From NCBI GenBank assembly GCA_934647305.1, contig CAKUFI010000023.1, positions 1 through 38,427 of the forward strand: a stretch of 38,427 nucleotides of DNA, read 5' to 3'. Position numbers and translations under genes: made by a program. Shown piece by piece: positions 1 through 8,006 of this stretch (its first letter is position 1; each line of letters starts with the position of its first letter). The notes beneath the pieces were generated by a model. The model made no database searches. It was not told where the DNA came from and was given only the letters and a program-made list of their open reading frames with translations. This DNA comes from an uncultured Clostridia bacterium (GTDB taxonomy: Bacteria; Bacillota; Clostridia; Christensenellales; Aristaeellaceae).

Positions 1-130
1 ATTAAGGCTCCCTTGAAAGGGGCGGCAGACAAACGATATACGGAAGCGATTCCCCGCAGGGAGGCGTTCAGACTGTCAAAAAAACTCGGGAGAGCTCGAG
101 AGGGCCGCAGCCCTTTCGAACTTTCAATCG

Positions 131-157
131 TGCCCAGCGGTATATACGGTGGGCACG
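131..157. terminator. hairpin near the window start
   Basis: GTGCCCA and TGGGCAC form a 7-bp stem around a short AT-rich loop. It lies in the first 626 bases, where I see no convincing gene: the open frame at 13-258 runs through hairpins and repeat sequence and has no family resemblance. It probably belongs to the 3' end of a gene left of the window. Confidence 0.35.
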
Positions 158-352
158 GGGCGCTTTTTTCGCCGGAAAATCCCATTTTCCAGAGAAAAAA
201 TCGTTTTCTTGCAGGCTCCGCGCCCGAAAAATCTTTGATTTTTAGCGGAGACTGGTGAGGGTGGCAGTGGCGGGGGGAGCGTGCTTCCCCGTCCACCAGC
301 TTGTCAAAACTTTTTTGACAAGCTGAAGCGCTTCCCCACGGGGAGTCGCTTC
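149..352. repeat. extension repeat copy 1 with AGCTTGTC palindrome
   Basis: This stretch is clearly homologous to 18407-18574 (shared blocks include AAATCCCATTTTCCAGAG, GCAGGCTCCGCGCCCGAAAAAT and GGAGCGTGCTTCCCC; the middle one is split by no gap) and in part to 35512-35710 and the inverted copy at 38287-38341. It ends in a strong palindrome at 298-324 (AGCTTGTCAAAA and TTTTGACAAGCT) followed by another hairpin at 325-352 (GAAGCG and CGCTTC arms). The T-rich palindrome would act as a bidirectional terminator. It separates the upstream region from the MATE operon. Confidence 0.6.
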
Positions 353-526
353 TGTGATTTCAACAGGATTTGACCTCGATCTGACGCAAATACTGCGCGG
401 ATTTGTCATAAGGGCGGCGAACGCCCGTCGATGCCATATAAAATTAACAGAAGAGGGCTGTTATTTCCTTCCCGAATATGTTATAACCACACTAGACAAC
501 ATTCCATTTCAGCGGAGGATACGGCC

Positions 527-586
527 ATGAAGAGTATGATTTGCTGCCCAGGGGGGCGGGTGTGCGCGTCTGGCCGAACCGTTTGA
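527..586 (+). CDS. putative 19-aa leader peptide of the MATE operon
   Basis: ATG at 527 follows a good ribosome binding site (GGAGG in GCGGAGGATACGGCC) and opens a 19-codon frame, MKSMICCPGGRVCASGRTV, ending with TGA at 584-586. Three of the 19 residues are Cys. It lies 4 bases before a terminator-like hairpin and about 90 bases before the first MATE gene. That arrangement is typical of leader peptides controlling a downstream gene by attenuation. Its role is inference from layout; the peptide matches nothing I know. Confidence 0.4.
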   Translation: MKSMICCPGGRVCASGRTV

Positions 587-589
587 CAG

Positions 590-624
590 AGCTCGTTCTG
601 AAGCGATCAGAACGGGCTTGTTTT
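590..624 (+). terminator. hairpin with T tract, candidate attenuator
   Basis: CGTTCTGA (594-601) and TCAGAACG (607-614) form a perfect 8-bp stem with a 5-nt loop. Outer pairs extend it to 590-618, and TGTTTT follows. This is the shape of an intrinsic terminator. It sits between the leader ORF and the first MATE gene with no complete gene before it, so it would act as an attenuator in the MATE operon leader. Confidence 0.5.
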
Positions 625-674
625 AGTTGGATGAATTCAAAGGGGAACGCGGCGTGGGGCCGCGGCAGTGCGAT

Positions 675-2030
675 ATGAGAGAGAAAAAAACGCTGGACAT
701 GTGCGAGGGGCCGCTTCTGGGGAGCGTGCTGCGCTTTTCATTGCCGCTGATGGCGACGGGCGTGCTCAGCCAGCTGTATAACTCGATGGACTCGGTCGTG
801 GTCGGCCGGTGCGCGGGCGGCTCAGCGCTGGCGGCGGTGGGCGCGACGACGACACTGTGCTGGCTGATTACCGAGACGATACTGGGCCTGTCGGTAGGCA
901 CCAGCGTGCGGGTGGCCAACGCCTTTGGCGCTGGCCGGGGCGACGAGGTCTCGGACACGGTGCACACCTCGATCCTGCTGGGCCTTATATTGGGCGTGCT
1001 GGCGGCGATCGTCGGCTTTTTCGGCAGTCACACCTTCCTGGGCTGGATGAATACGCCCGAGGACATCATCGAGCAGTCCACGGCCTACATGCGCATCTAC
1101 TTCCTGGGCCTGCCGGCCGCGGCGGTGTACATGTTCGCGTCGGCGGCGCTGCGGGCGACGGGGGAGACCAGGTATCCGCTGTTCGTGCTGATCGTGTCGG
1201 GCGTGGTGAACGTGGCGCTGAACTTCGTTTCGGTGGCGGCGCTGGGCATGGGCGTGCGGGGCGTGGCCTGGGCGACGGTCATTTCGCAGATCCTGTCGGT
1301 CGCAATGTTGCTTGCGTATATGTGCAGGCTGCCGGGCGGCGTGCGGGTGCGGCTGAAGGCGCTTCGCATCGACCGATCGGAGCTTGGCCAGCTGCTGCGC
1401 ATCGGCGTACCGGCGGCGCTTCAGAGCGCGCTGTTCAGCATATCGAACGTCGTGATTCAGTCGGGCGTGAACTCGTTCGGCTCGGCGGCAGTGGCGGGCA
1501 ACTCGGCGGCCAGCAACATCGAGAGCATGGTCTACCTGATCGTGGACTCGCTGGGCCAGGCGGCGACCATCTTTGCCGGGCAAAACATGGGCGCGAAGAA
1601 GTACGAGCGCCTGCCGAAGGTGCTGCATGCCTGCCTGATTCTGTCCACGCTGCTGATGGCGGCGGCGGGCGTGTTGTGCTGCCTGCTGCGCGAGCCGCTG
1701 GTGCGCATCTTCGCGACGGAGAGCGACGTGGTGCGCTTCGGCGCGGAGCGGCTGTTTATCCAGCTGAGCACATACACACTGGTGGGCGTGATGTGCGTGG
1801 TCAGCGGTCTGATTCGCGGGATGGGTTATTCGATCCTGCCCACGGTTGTGTCGCTGCTCGGCGTGTGCGCGCTGCGCGTGGCGTGGATGTACACGGCATT
1901 TGCGTGGAAGCCGACGTTTGTGGTATTGATGCTGTGCTATCCGTTCACCTGGCTGGTGACGAGCGCGGCGCATGTCATCTGCTATTTCATTGTGAAGAGA
2001 AGAATGCCCGTGGAGGGGTGCTGCGCATGA
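675..2030 (+). CDS. MATE family efflux transporter 1
   Basis: A 451-aa multidrug and toxic compound extrusion (MATE) transporter, expected to have 12 membrane segments and to export drugs or metabolites in exchange for sodium ions or protons. The N-terminus DMCEGPLLGSVLRFSLPLM, the GRCAGGSALAAVGATTT segment and the mid-protein GQNMGAKKY are typical of the family and close to the next two genes. I chose ATG at 675 because it aligns with the starts of those paralogues. A TTG at 627 would add 16 residues but lies at the end of the attenuator hairpin. The ribosome binding site at 675 is weak. The stop codon overlaps the next start (ATGA), so the two are translationally coupled. The substrate is unknown. 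Confidence 0.9.
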   Translation: MREKKTLDMCEGPLLGSVLRFSLPLMATGVLSQLYNSMDSVVVGRCAGGSALAAVGATTTLCWLITETILGLSVGTSVRVANAFGAGRGDEVSDTVHTSILLGLILGVLAAIVGFFGSHTFLGWMNTPEDIIEQSTAYMRIYFLGLPAAAVYMFASAALRATGETRYPLFVLIVSGVVNVALNFVSVAALGMGVRGVAWATVISQILSVAMLLAYMCRLPGGVRVRLKALRIDRSELGQLLRIGVPAALQSALFSISNVVIQSGVNSFGSAAVAGNSAASNIESMVYLIVDSLGQAATIFAGQNMGAKKYERLPKVLHACLILSTLLMAAAGVLCCLLREPLVRIFATESDVVRFGAERLFIQLSTYTLVGVMCVVSGLIRGMGYSILPTVVSLLGVCALRVAWMYTAFAWKPTFVVLMLCYPFTWLVTSAAHVICYFIVKRRMPVEGCCA

Positions 2031-3400
2031 AGAAGAAAAGAGACGGTCTGTATATGGTCAACGGGCCGCTGATTCCGGGGATAATGACCTTTACCCTGCC
2101 GCTGATGCTCACCAGCATCCTGCAGCTGCTTTATAACGCGGCGGACATCATTGTCGTGGGCCGCTACGTCGGCTCTCAGGCGCTGGCGGCGGTGGGCGCG
2201 ACGGCCTCGCTGATCAACCTGCTCATCACGGTGTTCCTGGGCCTGTCGGTGGGCGCGAGCGTGGCGGTGGCCAACGCCTACGGCGCGCAGGCGCACGACG
2301 AGGTGTCCGACACCGTGCATACCTCGATCGCCCTGAGCCTGATTTCGAGCGTGTTCGTGTGCGCGCTGGGCCTGCTCGCCTGCCGGCCGCTGCTGGAGAT
2401 GATGGGCACGCCGGAGGACGTGATCGACCTGTCCGAGGTGTACATGCGCATCTATTTCCTGGGCGTGCCGGGCAACCTCCTGTACAACTTCGGCTCGGCC
2501 ATCCTGCGCGCGGTGGGGGACACCAGGCGTCCGCTGGTCATTCTGACGATTGCGGGCCTGGTCAACGTATGCCTGAACCTGGTGTTCGTGATCGCGCTGG
2601 ACATGAGCGTGGACGGCGTGGCCTGGGCGACCATCATTTCGCAGTATCTGTCGGCGGTGATGGTGACGATCTGCCTGCTCAGGAGCGAGGACTGCATTCG
2701 CCTGACCCTTCGGCGCATACGCATCCACTGGGCGCGGCTGAAGGAGATCGTGCGCGTGGGTCTGCCGGCCGGCTTTCAGGGCGCGCTGTTCGCGCTGTCC
2801 AACGTGCTGATTCAGTCGTCGCTGAATACCTTTGGCTCGGCCGCGGTGGCGGGCAGCTCGGCGGCGGGCAATATCGAGGGCTTTATCTACGTCATGATGA
2901 ACGCCATGCATCAGGCGGCCATCACCTTCTGCGGCCAGAACATGGGCGCGAAGAACTACAAACGCATCCCGCACATCCTGCGCGCCTGCCTGCTGCTGAC
3001 CTTCGGCATCTATGTGGTGGGCTGCGGGGCGGTGATCCTGTTCTGCGAGCCGCTGCTGCGCATCTACAACAGCGACCCCATGGTGCTGGAGTTTGGCCGG
3101 CGCAAGCAGATCATCATGATGGCGTTTTACTTCTTCTGCGGCGGCATGGACGTGGTGACCGGCCAGCTGCGCGGCATGGGCTACTCGCTCGGGCCGACGC
3201 TGGTGGTGCTCACCGGCGTGTGCGGATTGCGCATGGTCTGGCTGGCGACGGTGTTCGTCCGCTGGCACACCTTCGAAGTGCTGTTCTACTCGTATCCGGT
3301 CAGCTGGTTCGTGACCTTCGCGGCGCTGCTGGCCTGCTATTTCGCGGTGCGCAGGCGACTTCCGAAAGGAGATGCTTTGATTGAACAGACACAGTCATGA
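2027..3400 (+). CDS. MATE family efflux transporter 2
   Basis: A 457-aa MATE exporter, paralogue of the genes on both sides. It begins at ATG 2027 with GGAGGGG just upstream, and its start overlaps the stop of the previous gene as ATGA. The first residues (MKKKRDGLYMVNGPLIPG) are followed by the family pattern LPLMLTSILQLLYNAADIIVVG, and later GTPEDVI, SDTVHTS and GQNMGAKNY, which are nearly the same in the two neighbours. Its 3' end overlaps the next gene by 20 bases. Tandem duplication within one operon is the simplest origin. Substrate and coupling ion cannot be told from sequence. Confidence 0.92.
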   Translation: MKKKRDGLYMVNGPLIPGIMTFTLPLMLTSILQLLYNAADIIVVGRYVGSQALAAVGATASLINLLITVFLGLSVGASVAVANAYGAQAHDEVSDTVHTSIALSLISSVFVCALGLLACRPLLEMMGTPEDVIDLSEVYMRIYFLGVPGNLLYNFGSAILRAVGDTRRPLVILTIAGLVNVCLNLVFVIALDMSVDGVAWATIISQYLSAVMVTICLLRSEDCIRLTLRRIRIHWARLKEIVRVGLPAGFQGALFALSNVLIQSSLNTFGSAAVAGSSAAGNIEGFIYVMMNAMHQAAITFCGQNMGAKNYKRIPHILRACLLLTFGIYVVGCGAVILFCEPLLRIYNSDPMVLEFGRRKQIIMMAFYFFCGGMDVVTGQLRGMGYSLGPTLVVLTGVCGLRMVWLATVFVRWHTFEVLFYSYPVSWFVTFAALLACYFAVRRRLPKGDALIEQTQS

Positions 3401-4733
3401 AATTGACATGTGCTCCGGCCCGCTTTTGTCTAAGATGATGGTTTTCGCCATCCCGGTGGTCATTACGAGCGTGCTGCAGATCATGTACAACGCGGCCGAC
3501 ATGATTGTCGTGGGCCGGTTCGCAAGCGACACGTCGCTGGCCTCGGTGGGCTCGACGGCGCAGCTGATCAACCTGCTGGTGGGCTTTTTCAACGGCATGG
3601 CGGTGGGCGCGAGCGTGGTCGCGGCGCGGTTGTACGGCGCGGGCGACCGGCAGGGCGTCAACGACAGCGTACACACGGCTGTTACCCTGAGCGTGGTGTG
3701 CGGCGTGGCGATCGGCATCGTCGGGCTGCTGGTTTCGGACTTCATGCTGGAGCTGATGGGCACGCCGGAGGACGTGATCGGCGGCGCGAGCGAGTACCTG
3801 CAGATCTACTTCGTGGGCACCCCCGCGCTGATCGTGTACAACTTCGCCGCGGCCATACTGCGCGCCGTGGGCGACACCAAACGGCCCATGTATTTTTTGA
3901 TCGTCTCAGGTCTGGTCAACGTGGTGCTGAACCTCCTGTTCGTCATCGGGTTTAAGATGGACGTGGCGGGCGTGGCCTGGGCGACGACCATTTCCCAGTA
4001 CCTGTCCGCCGCGATGATCATCCTGTGCATGATTCGCTCGGACAACTGCGTGCGCCTGGATCTTCGCCGCCTGCGCATCCGCAAAAAGTGGGCGAAGGAG
4101 ATCATGCGCATCGGCCTGCCCAGCGGCATTCAGGCCTCGATGTTCAACATTTCGAACGTGCTCATCCAGTCGGGTATCAATTCCTTCGGCGCGGCGCACA
4201 TCGCGGGCAGCTCGGCCGCAAGCAGCATCGAGGGCTTCATCAGTCTGGCCACCGCCGCGCTGTATCAGGTCAACCTGTCCTTCGTCGGCCAGAACATGGG
4301 CGCGAAGAAGTACGACCGCATCGAGAAGATCAACCGCATCGGCATTTTCCTGTCGCTGGTCATCTGGGTGGTGCTGGGCGGCGCGATCTTCCTGCTGCGC
4401 TATCCGCTGATGAGCATCTACACCGACGACCCGGCCTCCATCGAGGCGGGCGCGCAGAAGCTGGTCATCCTGATGGCGGGCTACTTCTTCGGCGGCACGA
4501 TGAACTCCATGGTGGGCACGCTGCGCGGCATGGGCTACGCCGCCGTCCCCATGGCCAACTCGATCGTGGGCGCGTGCGTGTTCCGCGTGATCTGGATGTA
4601 CACCTTCTTCGCCTGGAACCCCACCTGGTTTACGCTCTTCCTCAACTATCCCATCTCCTGGATGATCATCAGCATCGCCCATTTCGTCACCTATCAGATC
4701 GTCAAGAAGCGCGCCTTCAAGGCAGCAGGCTGA
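3381..4733 (+). CDS. MATE family efflux transporter 3 (TTG start)
   Basis: A 450-aa MATE exporter that starts at TTG 3381. AAAGGAG ends about 9 bases upstream, inside the end of the previous gene, and the only ATG close by (3372) meets a stop after one codon. The next in-frame ATG (3408) would remove the N-terminus shared with MATE 1 (DMCSGPLL). The 20-base overlap and TTG codon suggest translation is coupled to and limited by the preceding gene. Family marks include GTPEDVI, AVGDTKRPMYF and GQNMGAKKYDR. The gene is followed directly by the duplicated 177-bp repeat block, with no simple terminator. Confidence 0.92.
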   Translation: MNRHSHEIDMCSGPLLSKMMVFAIPVVITSVLQIMYNAADMIVVGRFASDTSLASVGSTAQLINLLVGFFNGMAVGASVVAARLYGAGDRQGVNDSVHTAVTLSVVCGVAIGIVGLLVSDFMLELMGTPEDVIGGASEYLQIYFVGTPALIVYNFAAAILRAVGDTKRPMYFLIVSGLVNVVLNLLFVIGFKMDVAGVAWATTISQYLSAAMIILCMIRSDNCVRLDLRRLRIRKKWAKEIMRIGLPSGIQASMFNISNVLIQSGINSFGAAHIAGSSAASSIEGFISLATAALYQVNLSFVGQNMGAKKYDRIEKINRIGIFLSLVIWVVLGGAIFLLRYPLMSIYTDDPASIEAGAQKLVILMAGYFFGGTMNSMVGTLRGMGYAAVPMANSIVGACVFRVIWMYTFFAWNPTWFTLFLNYPISWMIISIAHFVTYQIVKKRAFKAAG

Positions 4734-4738
4734 GGGGA

Positions 4739-5092
4739 GAACGTTCCCTTGCCCGGCGGCAGCAGGTGGCTGTCAGCACTGCCGACCCCTAACTCTTGTG
4801 GAGCAGCTCCCTCGAGCTTTTCGATCACGAAGAATCTGGAGGCTCTAATTTATGGCCGACAGATTCGTGTTCTATCCGGCGGTAGCCAGTGGAACCGGGC
4901 ACTGCCCGGCCTCTCGAACGTTCCCTTGCCCGGCGGCAGCAGGTGGCTGTCAGCACTGCCGACCCGCAGTTCTTGTGGAGCAGTTCCCTCGAGCTTTTCG
5001 ATCACGAAGAATCTGGAGGCTCTAATTTATGGCCGACAGATTCGTGTTCTATCCGGCGGTAGCCAGTGGAACCGGGCACTGCCCGGAAAGAA
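4739..5092. repeat. modular hairpin repeat block, two tandem 177-bp copies
   Basis: Two nearly identical copies (4739-4915 and 4916-5092) fill the gap between MATE 3 and MATE 4. Each holds a mini-hairpin of the GTCGGC type (here GTCAGCACTGCCGAC), a 35-nt hairpin (4832-4866 and 5009-5043; stem GAATCTG and CAGATTC; loop in reverse orientation) and a mini-hairpin CCGGGCACTGCCCGG, joined by GGCGGCAGCAGGTGG and GGCGGTAGCCAGTGG linkers. The period is divisible by three and stop-free in the MATE 4 frame, so that frame stays open through the whole block. This is probably accidental because the real start is at 5106. Confidence 0.85.
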
Positions 5093-5105
5093 AGGAGTTT
5101 TTTAC

Positions 5106-6497
5106 GTGCAGGATCAGTCCAACGAGCGCTTTGAGCGCATGACGACCAGGCCGGTGGGGCGGCTGATACTTCGCCTGGCCGTGCCCACGATCATCAGCAT
5201 GCTGGTGACGTCGGTCTATAACATGGCGGACACCTACTTCGTCAGTCAGCTGGGCACCAGCGCGACCGGCGCGGTGGGCGTGGTGTTTCCGCTGATGGCG
5301 ATGATACAGGCCATCGGCTTTACGCTGGGCATGGGCGCGGGCAACAACATTTCCCGCCGCCTGGGCGCGAGGGATACCGAGGGCGCGTCCCGGCTGGGCT
5401 CGACGGCGTTCTTCGGCGCACTGGCCTTCGGCGTGGTGCTGGCGGTGTTCGGCCTGCTGCTCAGGCGGCCGCTGGTGGACATGCTGGGCGCGACCGAGAC
5501 CATTGCGCCCTATGCCGAGGACTATGCCTCCTATATCCTGATCGGCGCGCCGTACATGGCGGCCTCGTATGTGCTCAACAATATCCTGCGCGGGCAGGGC
5601 TGCGCGTTTTACGCCATGTTTGGCCTGACGGCGGGCGGCGTGCTCAACATCGCGCTGGATCCGCTGTTCATCTTTGCGCTGGGCATGGGCACGGGCGGCG
5701 CGGCGCTGGCCACCATCCTGAGCCAGCTGATCGGCTTTGTGATTCTGCTGTTCATGGTGCAGCGGCACGGCGAGGTGCGCATCCGCTTCTCGTTCATCGA
5801 GCGCAGCTGGCGCACCTGGCGCGACATCCTGTATACCGGCATGCCCTCCTTCTGGCGGCAGGGACTGGCTTCGATTGCCTCGATTCTGCTCAACGTCTGC
5901 GCCGCCCGCGCCACGATCGACCTGGCGCAGGCCGACGCGGCCATCGCGGCGATGTCGATCGTCTCGCGCATCTGCTGGTTCGCCATGGCTGCGCTGATCG
6001 GCTTTGGTCAGGGCTTCCAGCCGGTGTGCGGCTTCAACTACGGCGCGAAGCGCTATGACCGCGTGCGGCAGGCCTTCTGGTTCTGCGTCAAGGTGGCCTT
6101 TATCGCCCTGGCGATCATCGCCGCGGGACTGTGCGTGGCCGCCGAGCCGCTGCTCAGGCTGTTCCGCGCGGACGATCCTCAGGTCATCGAGATCGGCGCG
6201 CTGGCGCTTCGCCTGCAGGCGGGCGTGCTGCCCCTTCAGGCATGGGTCACGATGTGCAACATGGCCTATCAGACCATCGGCGACGGCCTGCGCGCGTCGG
6301 TGCTGGCGCTGGCGCGGCAGGGACTGTGCTTCATCCCGCTGATCCTGATCCTGACCGCCTGCTTCGGCATACTGGGCGTGCAGCTGGCGCAGCCCGCGGC
6401 CGACGTAATGACCTTTTTGATCGGCGTGCCGCTGGGCCTTCACCTGGTGCGCGACCTGAACCGCAAATACGAAAATGAATTGCACTCCGCGAAATGA
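5106..6497 (+). CDS. MATE family efflux transporter 4 (GTG start)
   Basis: A 463-aa MATE exporter, more distant from the first three (MTTRPVGRLILRLAVPTIISMLVTS, then YNMADTYFVSQLG). The open frame continues upstream to 4749 through the tandem repeats. I set the start at GTG 5106 because AAAGGAG lies 8 bases upstream and the family N-terminus begins there. It carries the typical inner pattern LRGQGCAFYAMFGLTAGGVLNIALDPLF and GFGQGFQPVCGFNYGAKRYDR, which is closer to the NorM/DinF-like clade seen in Firmicutes. It ends the four-gene MATE run, and a direct repeat AAATGATGCA follows the stop. Confidence 0.92.
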   Translation: MQDQSNERFERMTTRPVGRLILRLAVPTIISMLVTSVYNMADTYFVSQLGTSATGAVGVVFPLMAMIQAIGFTLGMGAGNNISRRLGARDTEGASRLGSTAFFGALAFGVVLAVFGLLLRRPLVDMLGATETIAPYAEDYASYILIGAPYMAASYVLNNILRGQGCAFYAMFGLTAGGVLNIALDPLFIFALGMGTGGAALATILSQLIGFVILLFMVQRHGEVRIRFSFIERSWRTWRDILYTGMPSFWRQGLASIASILLNVCAARATIDLAQADAAIAAMSIVSRICWFAMAALIGFGQGFQPVCGFNYGAKRYDRVRQAFWFCVKVAFIALAIIAAGLCVAAEPLLRLFRADDPQVIEIGALALRLQAGVLPLQAWVTMCNMAYQTIGDGLRASVLALARQGLCFIPLILILTACFGILGVQLAQPAADVMTFLIGVPLGLHLVRDLNRKYENELHSAK

Positions 6498-6574
6498 TGC
6501 AAACTAACGCGAAAAAGAATCAAATGATGCAGTAAACCTCTTCTGAAATGAAGTGCATCCACAAATACATGCAT

Positions 6575-6631
6575 ATTTTACGTCCGCGTGAACCGAAGTG
6601 TGTTGACATTCGGCCCATGCGGACGTAAAAT
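6575..6631 (+). promoter_or_regulatory. gdhA promoter overlapped by a 13-bp inverted repeat
   Basis: TTGACA (6603-6608), 17 bases, then TAAAAT (6626-6631) make a near-consensus housekeeping promoter 44 bases before the gdhA start. A perfect 13-bp inverted repeat, ATTTTACGTCCGC (6575-6587) and GCGGACGTAAAAT (6619-6631), has its right arm covering the -10 box and its left arm upstream of the -35 box. The inner CCGAA and TTCGG segments also pair. The geometry fits an operator for a dimeric regulator. A terminator for the MATE run is the alternative, but there is no T tract in the right place. Confidence 0.65.
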
Positions 6632-6674
6632 AATTTCAGACTCTTTCATTCAATAGGAAAGCAGGTGTTTTATC

Positions 6675-8006
6675 ATGTCTTATGTAAGCGAAGTACTTGA
6701 GCAGCTGGTTGCGAAGAATCCGGGCGAGTCGCTGTTTCATCAGGCGGCGACCGAGGTGCTGGCCACGATCGAGCCGGTCGTCAATTCCAACCCGGCGTAT
6801 GAGAAAAACGGCGTGCTGGAGCGCCTGACCGAGCCCGACCGCGTGATCATGTTCCGCGTGCCGTGGGTGGACGATCAGGGCAAGGTGCGCGTGAACAAGG
6901 GCTACCGCGTGCAGTTCAACGACGCGATCGGCCCGTACAAGGGCGGTCTGCGGCTGCACCCGTCGGTCAACCTGGGCGTGGTGAAGTTCCTGGGCTTTGA
7001 GCAGGTGTTCAAGAACAGTCTGACCAGCCTGCCCATCGGCGGCGGCAAGGGCGGCTCCGACTTCGACCCCAAGGGCAAGAGCGACCGCGAGGTCATGGCC
7101 TTCTGCCAGAGCTTCATGACCGAGCTGTACAAGTACATCGGCAAGGACGTGGACGTACCCGCCGGCGACATCGGCGTGGGCGCGCGCGAAATCGGCTTCC
7201 TGTACGGCCAGTACAAGCGCATTACCGGCCTGTATGAGGGCGTGCTGACTGGCAAGGGCCTGACCTACGGCGGCTCGCTGGTGCGCACCCAGGCGACCGG
7301 CTACGGCCTGGTCTACCTGATGCAGGAGATGCTCGCGACCCGCGGCGAGTCCTTTGAAGGCAAGTGCGTCGTGGTGTCCGGCTCGGGCAACGTGGCCATC
7401 TACGCGGCCGAGAAGGCGGCGAGCCTGGGCGCGAAGGTGGTCGCGATGTGCGACAGCAACGGCTGGATTTACGATCCCGAGGGTGTCGACCTGGACGCGA
7501 TCAAGCAGATCAAGGAGGTCGAGCGCAAGCGCATCAGCGAGTACAAGAACTATCGCCCGAACAGCGAGTACCACACCGACGGCGTGATCTGGGATGTGCC
7601 CTGCGACGTTGCGCTGCCCTGCGCCACGCAGAATGAGCTCAACGGCGAACAGGCCGCCACGCTGGTTAAGAACGGCGTTCTCGCGGTGGGCGAGGGCGCA
7701 AACATGCCCTCCACGCCTGAGGCCATCGAGATCTTCCAGAAGAACGGCGTGCTCTTCGCCCCGGCCAAGGCGGCGAACGCGGGCGGCGTGGCCACCTCCG
7801 CGCTGGAGATGAGCCAGAACAGCCTGCGCCTGAGCTGGAGCTTCGAGGAGGTCGACCAGCGCTTGCACGGCATTATGGTCAACATCTTCCGCCAGATGTC
7901 CTCCGCGGCCGAGCAGTACGGCGTGCCGGGCGACTATGTGGCGGGCGCGAACATCGCCGGCTTCAAGAAGGTTGCCGACGCCATGCTCGCTCAGGGCATC
8001 GTCTAA
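6675..8006 (+). CDS. gdhA: NADP-type glutamate dehydrogenase
   Basis: A 443-aa hexameric-type glutamate dehydrogenase that makes glutamate from 2-oxoglutarate and ammonium, the normal length for this cytoplasmic enzyme. The substrate-site lysines are visible as K89 (YKGG), K113 (FKNSLT) and catalytic K125 (PIGGGKGG), with catalytic D165 in VPAGDIGVG. The nucleotide-binding turn is SGSGNVA at 235-241, followed by CDS at 259-261, consistent with NADP(H). ATG 6675 has GCAGGTG upstream. It has its own strong promoter. The stop codon (8004-8006) is followed with no spacing by a mini-hairpin of the dispersed repeat family. Confidence 0.97.
   Translation: MSYVSEVLEQLVAKNPGESLFHQAATEVLATIEPVVNSNPAYEKNGVLERLTEPDRVIMFRVPWVDDQGKVRVNKGYRVQFNDAIGPYKGGLRLHPSVNLGVVKFLGFEQVFKNSLTSLPIGGGKGGSDFDPKGKSDREVMAFCQSFMTELYKYIGKDVDVPAGDIGVGAREIGFLYGQYKRITGLYEGVLTGKGLTYGGSLVRTQATGYGLVYLMQEMLATRGESFEGKCVVVSGSGNVAIYAAEKAASLGAKVVAMCDSNGWIYDPEGVDLDAIKQIKEVERKRISEYKNYRPNSEYHTDGVIWDVPCDVALPCATQNELNGEQAATLVKNGVLAVGEGANMPSTPEAIEIFQKNGVLFAPAKAANAGGVATSALEMSQNSLRLSWSFEEVDQRLHGIMVNIFRQMSSAAEQYGVPGDYVAGANIAGFKKVADAMLAQGIV

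Noticed and set aside
527..620. Riboswitch before the MATE run
   Set aside because: I could not match the conserved cores of riboswitch classes that I know; leader peptide plus hairpin explains the layout better. A covariance search would settle it.
3372..3380. ATG start for MATE 3
   Set aside because: The frame from this ATG ends after one more codon (TGA), so TTG 3381 with AAAGGAG is preferred.
5049..6485. Minus-strand open frame of 478 codons over MATE 4
   Set aside because: His/Gln/Arg-rich shadow typical of the antisense of membrane proteins in GC-rich DNA.
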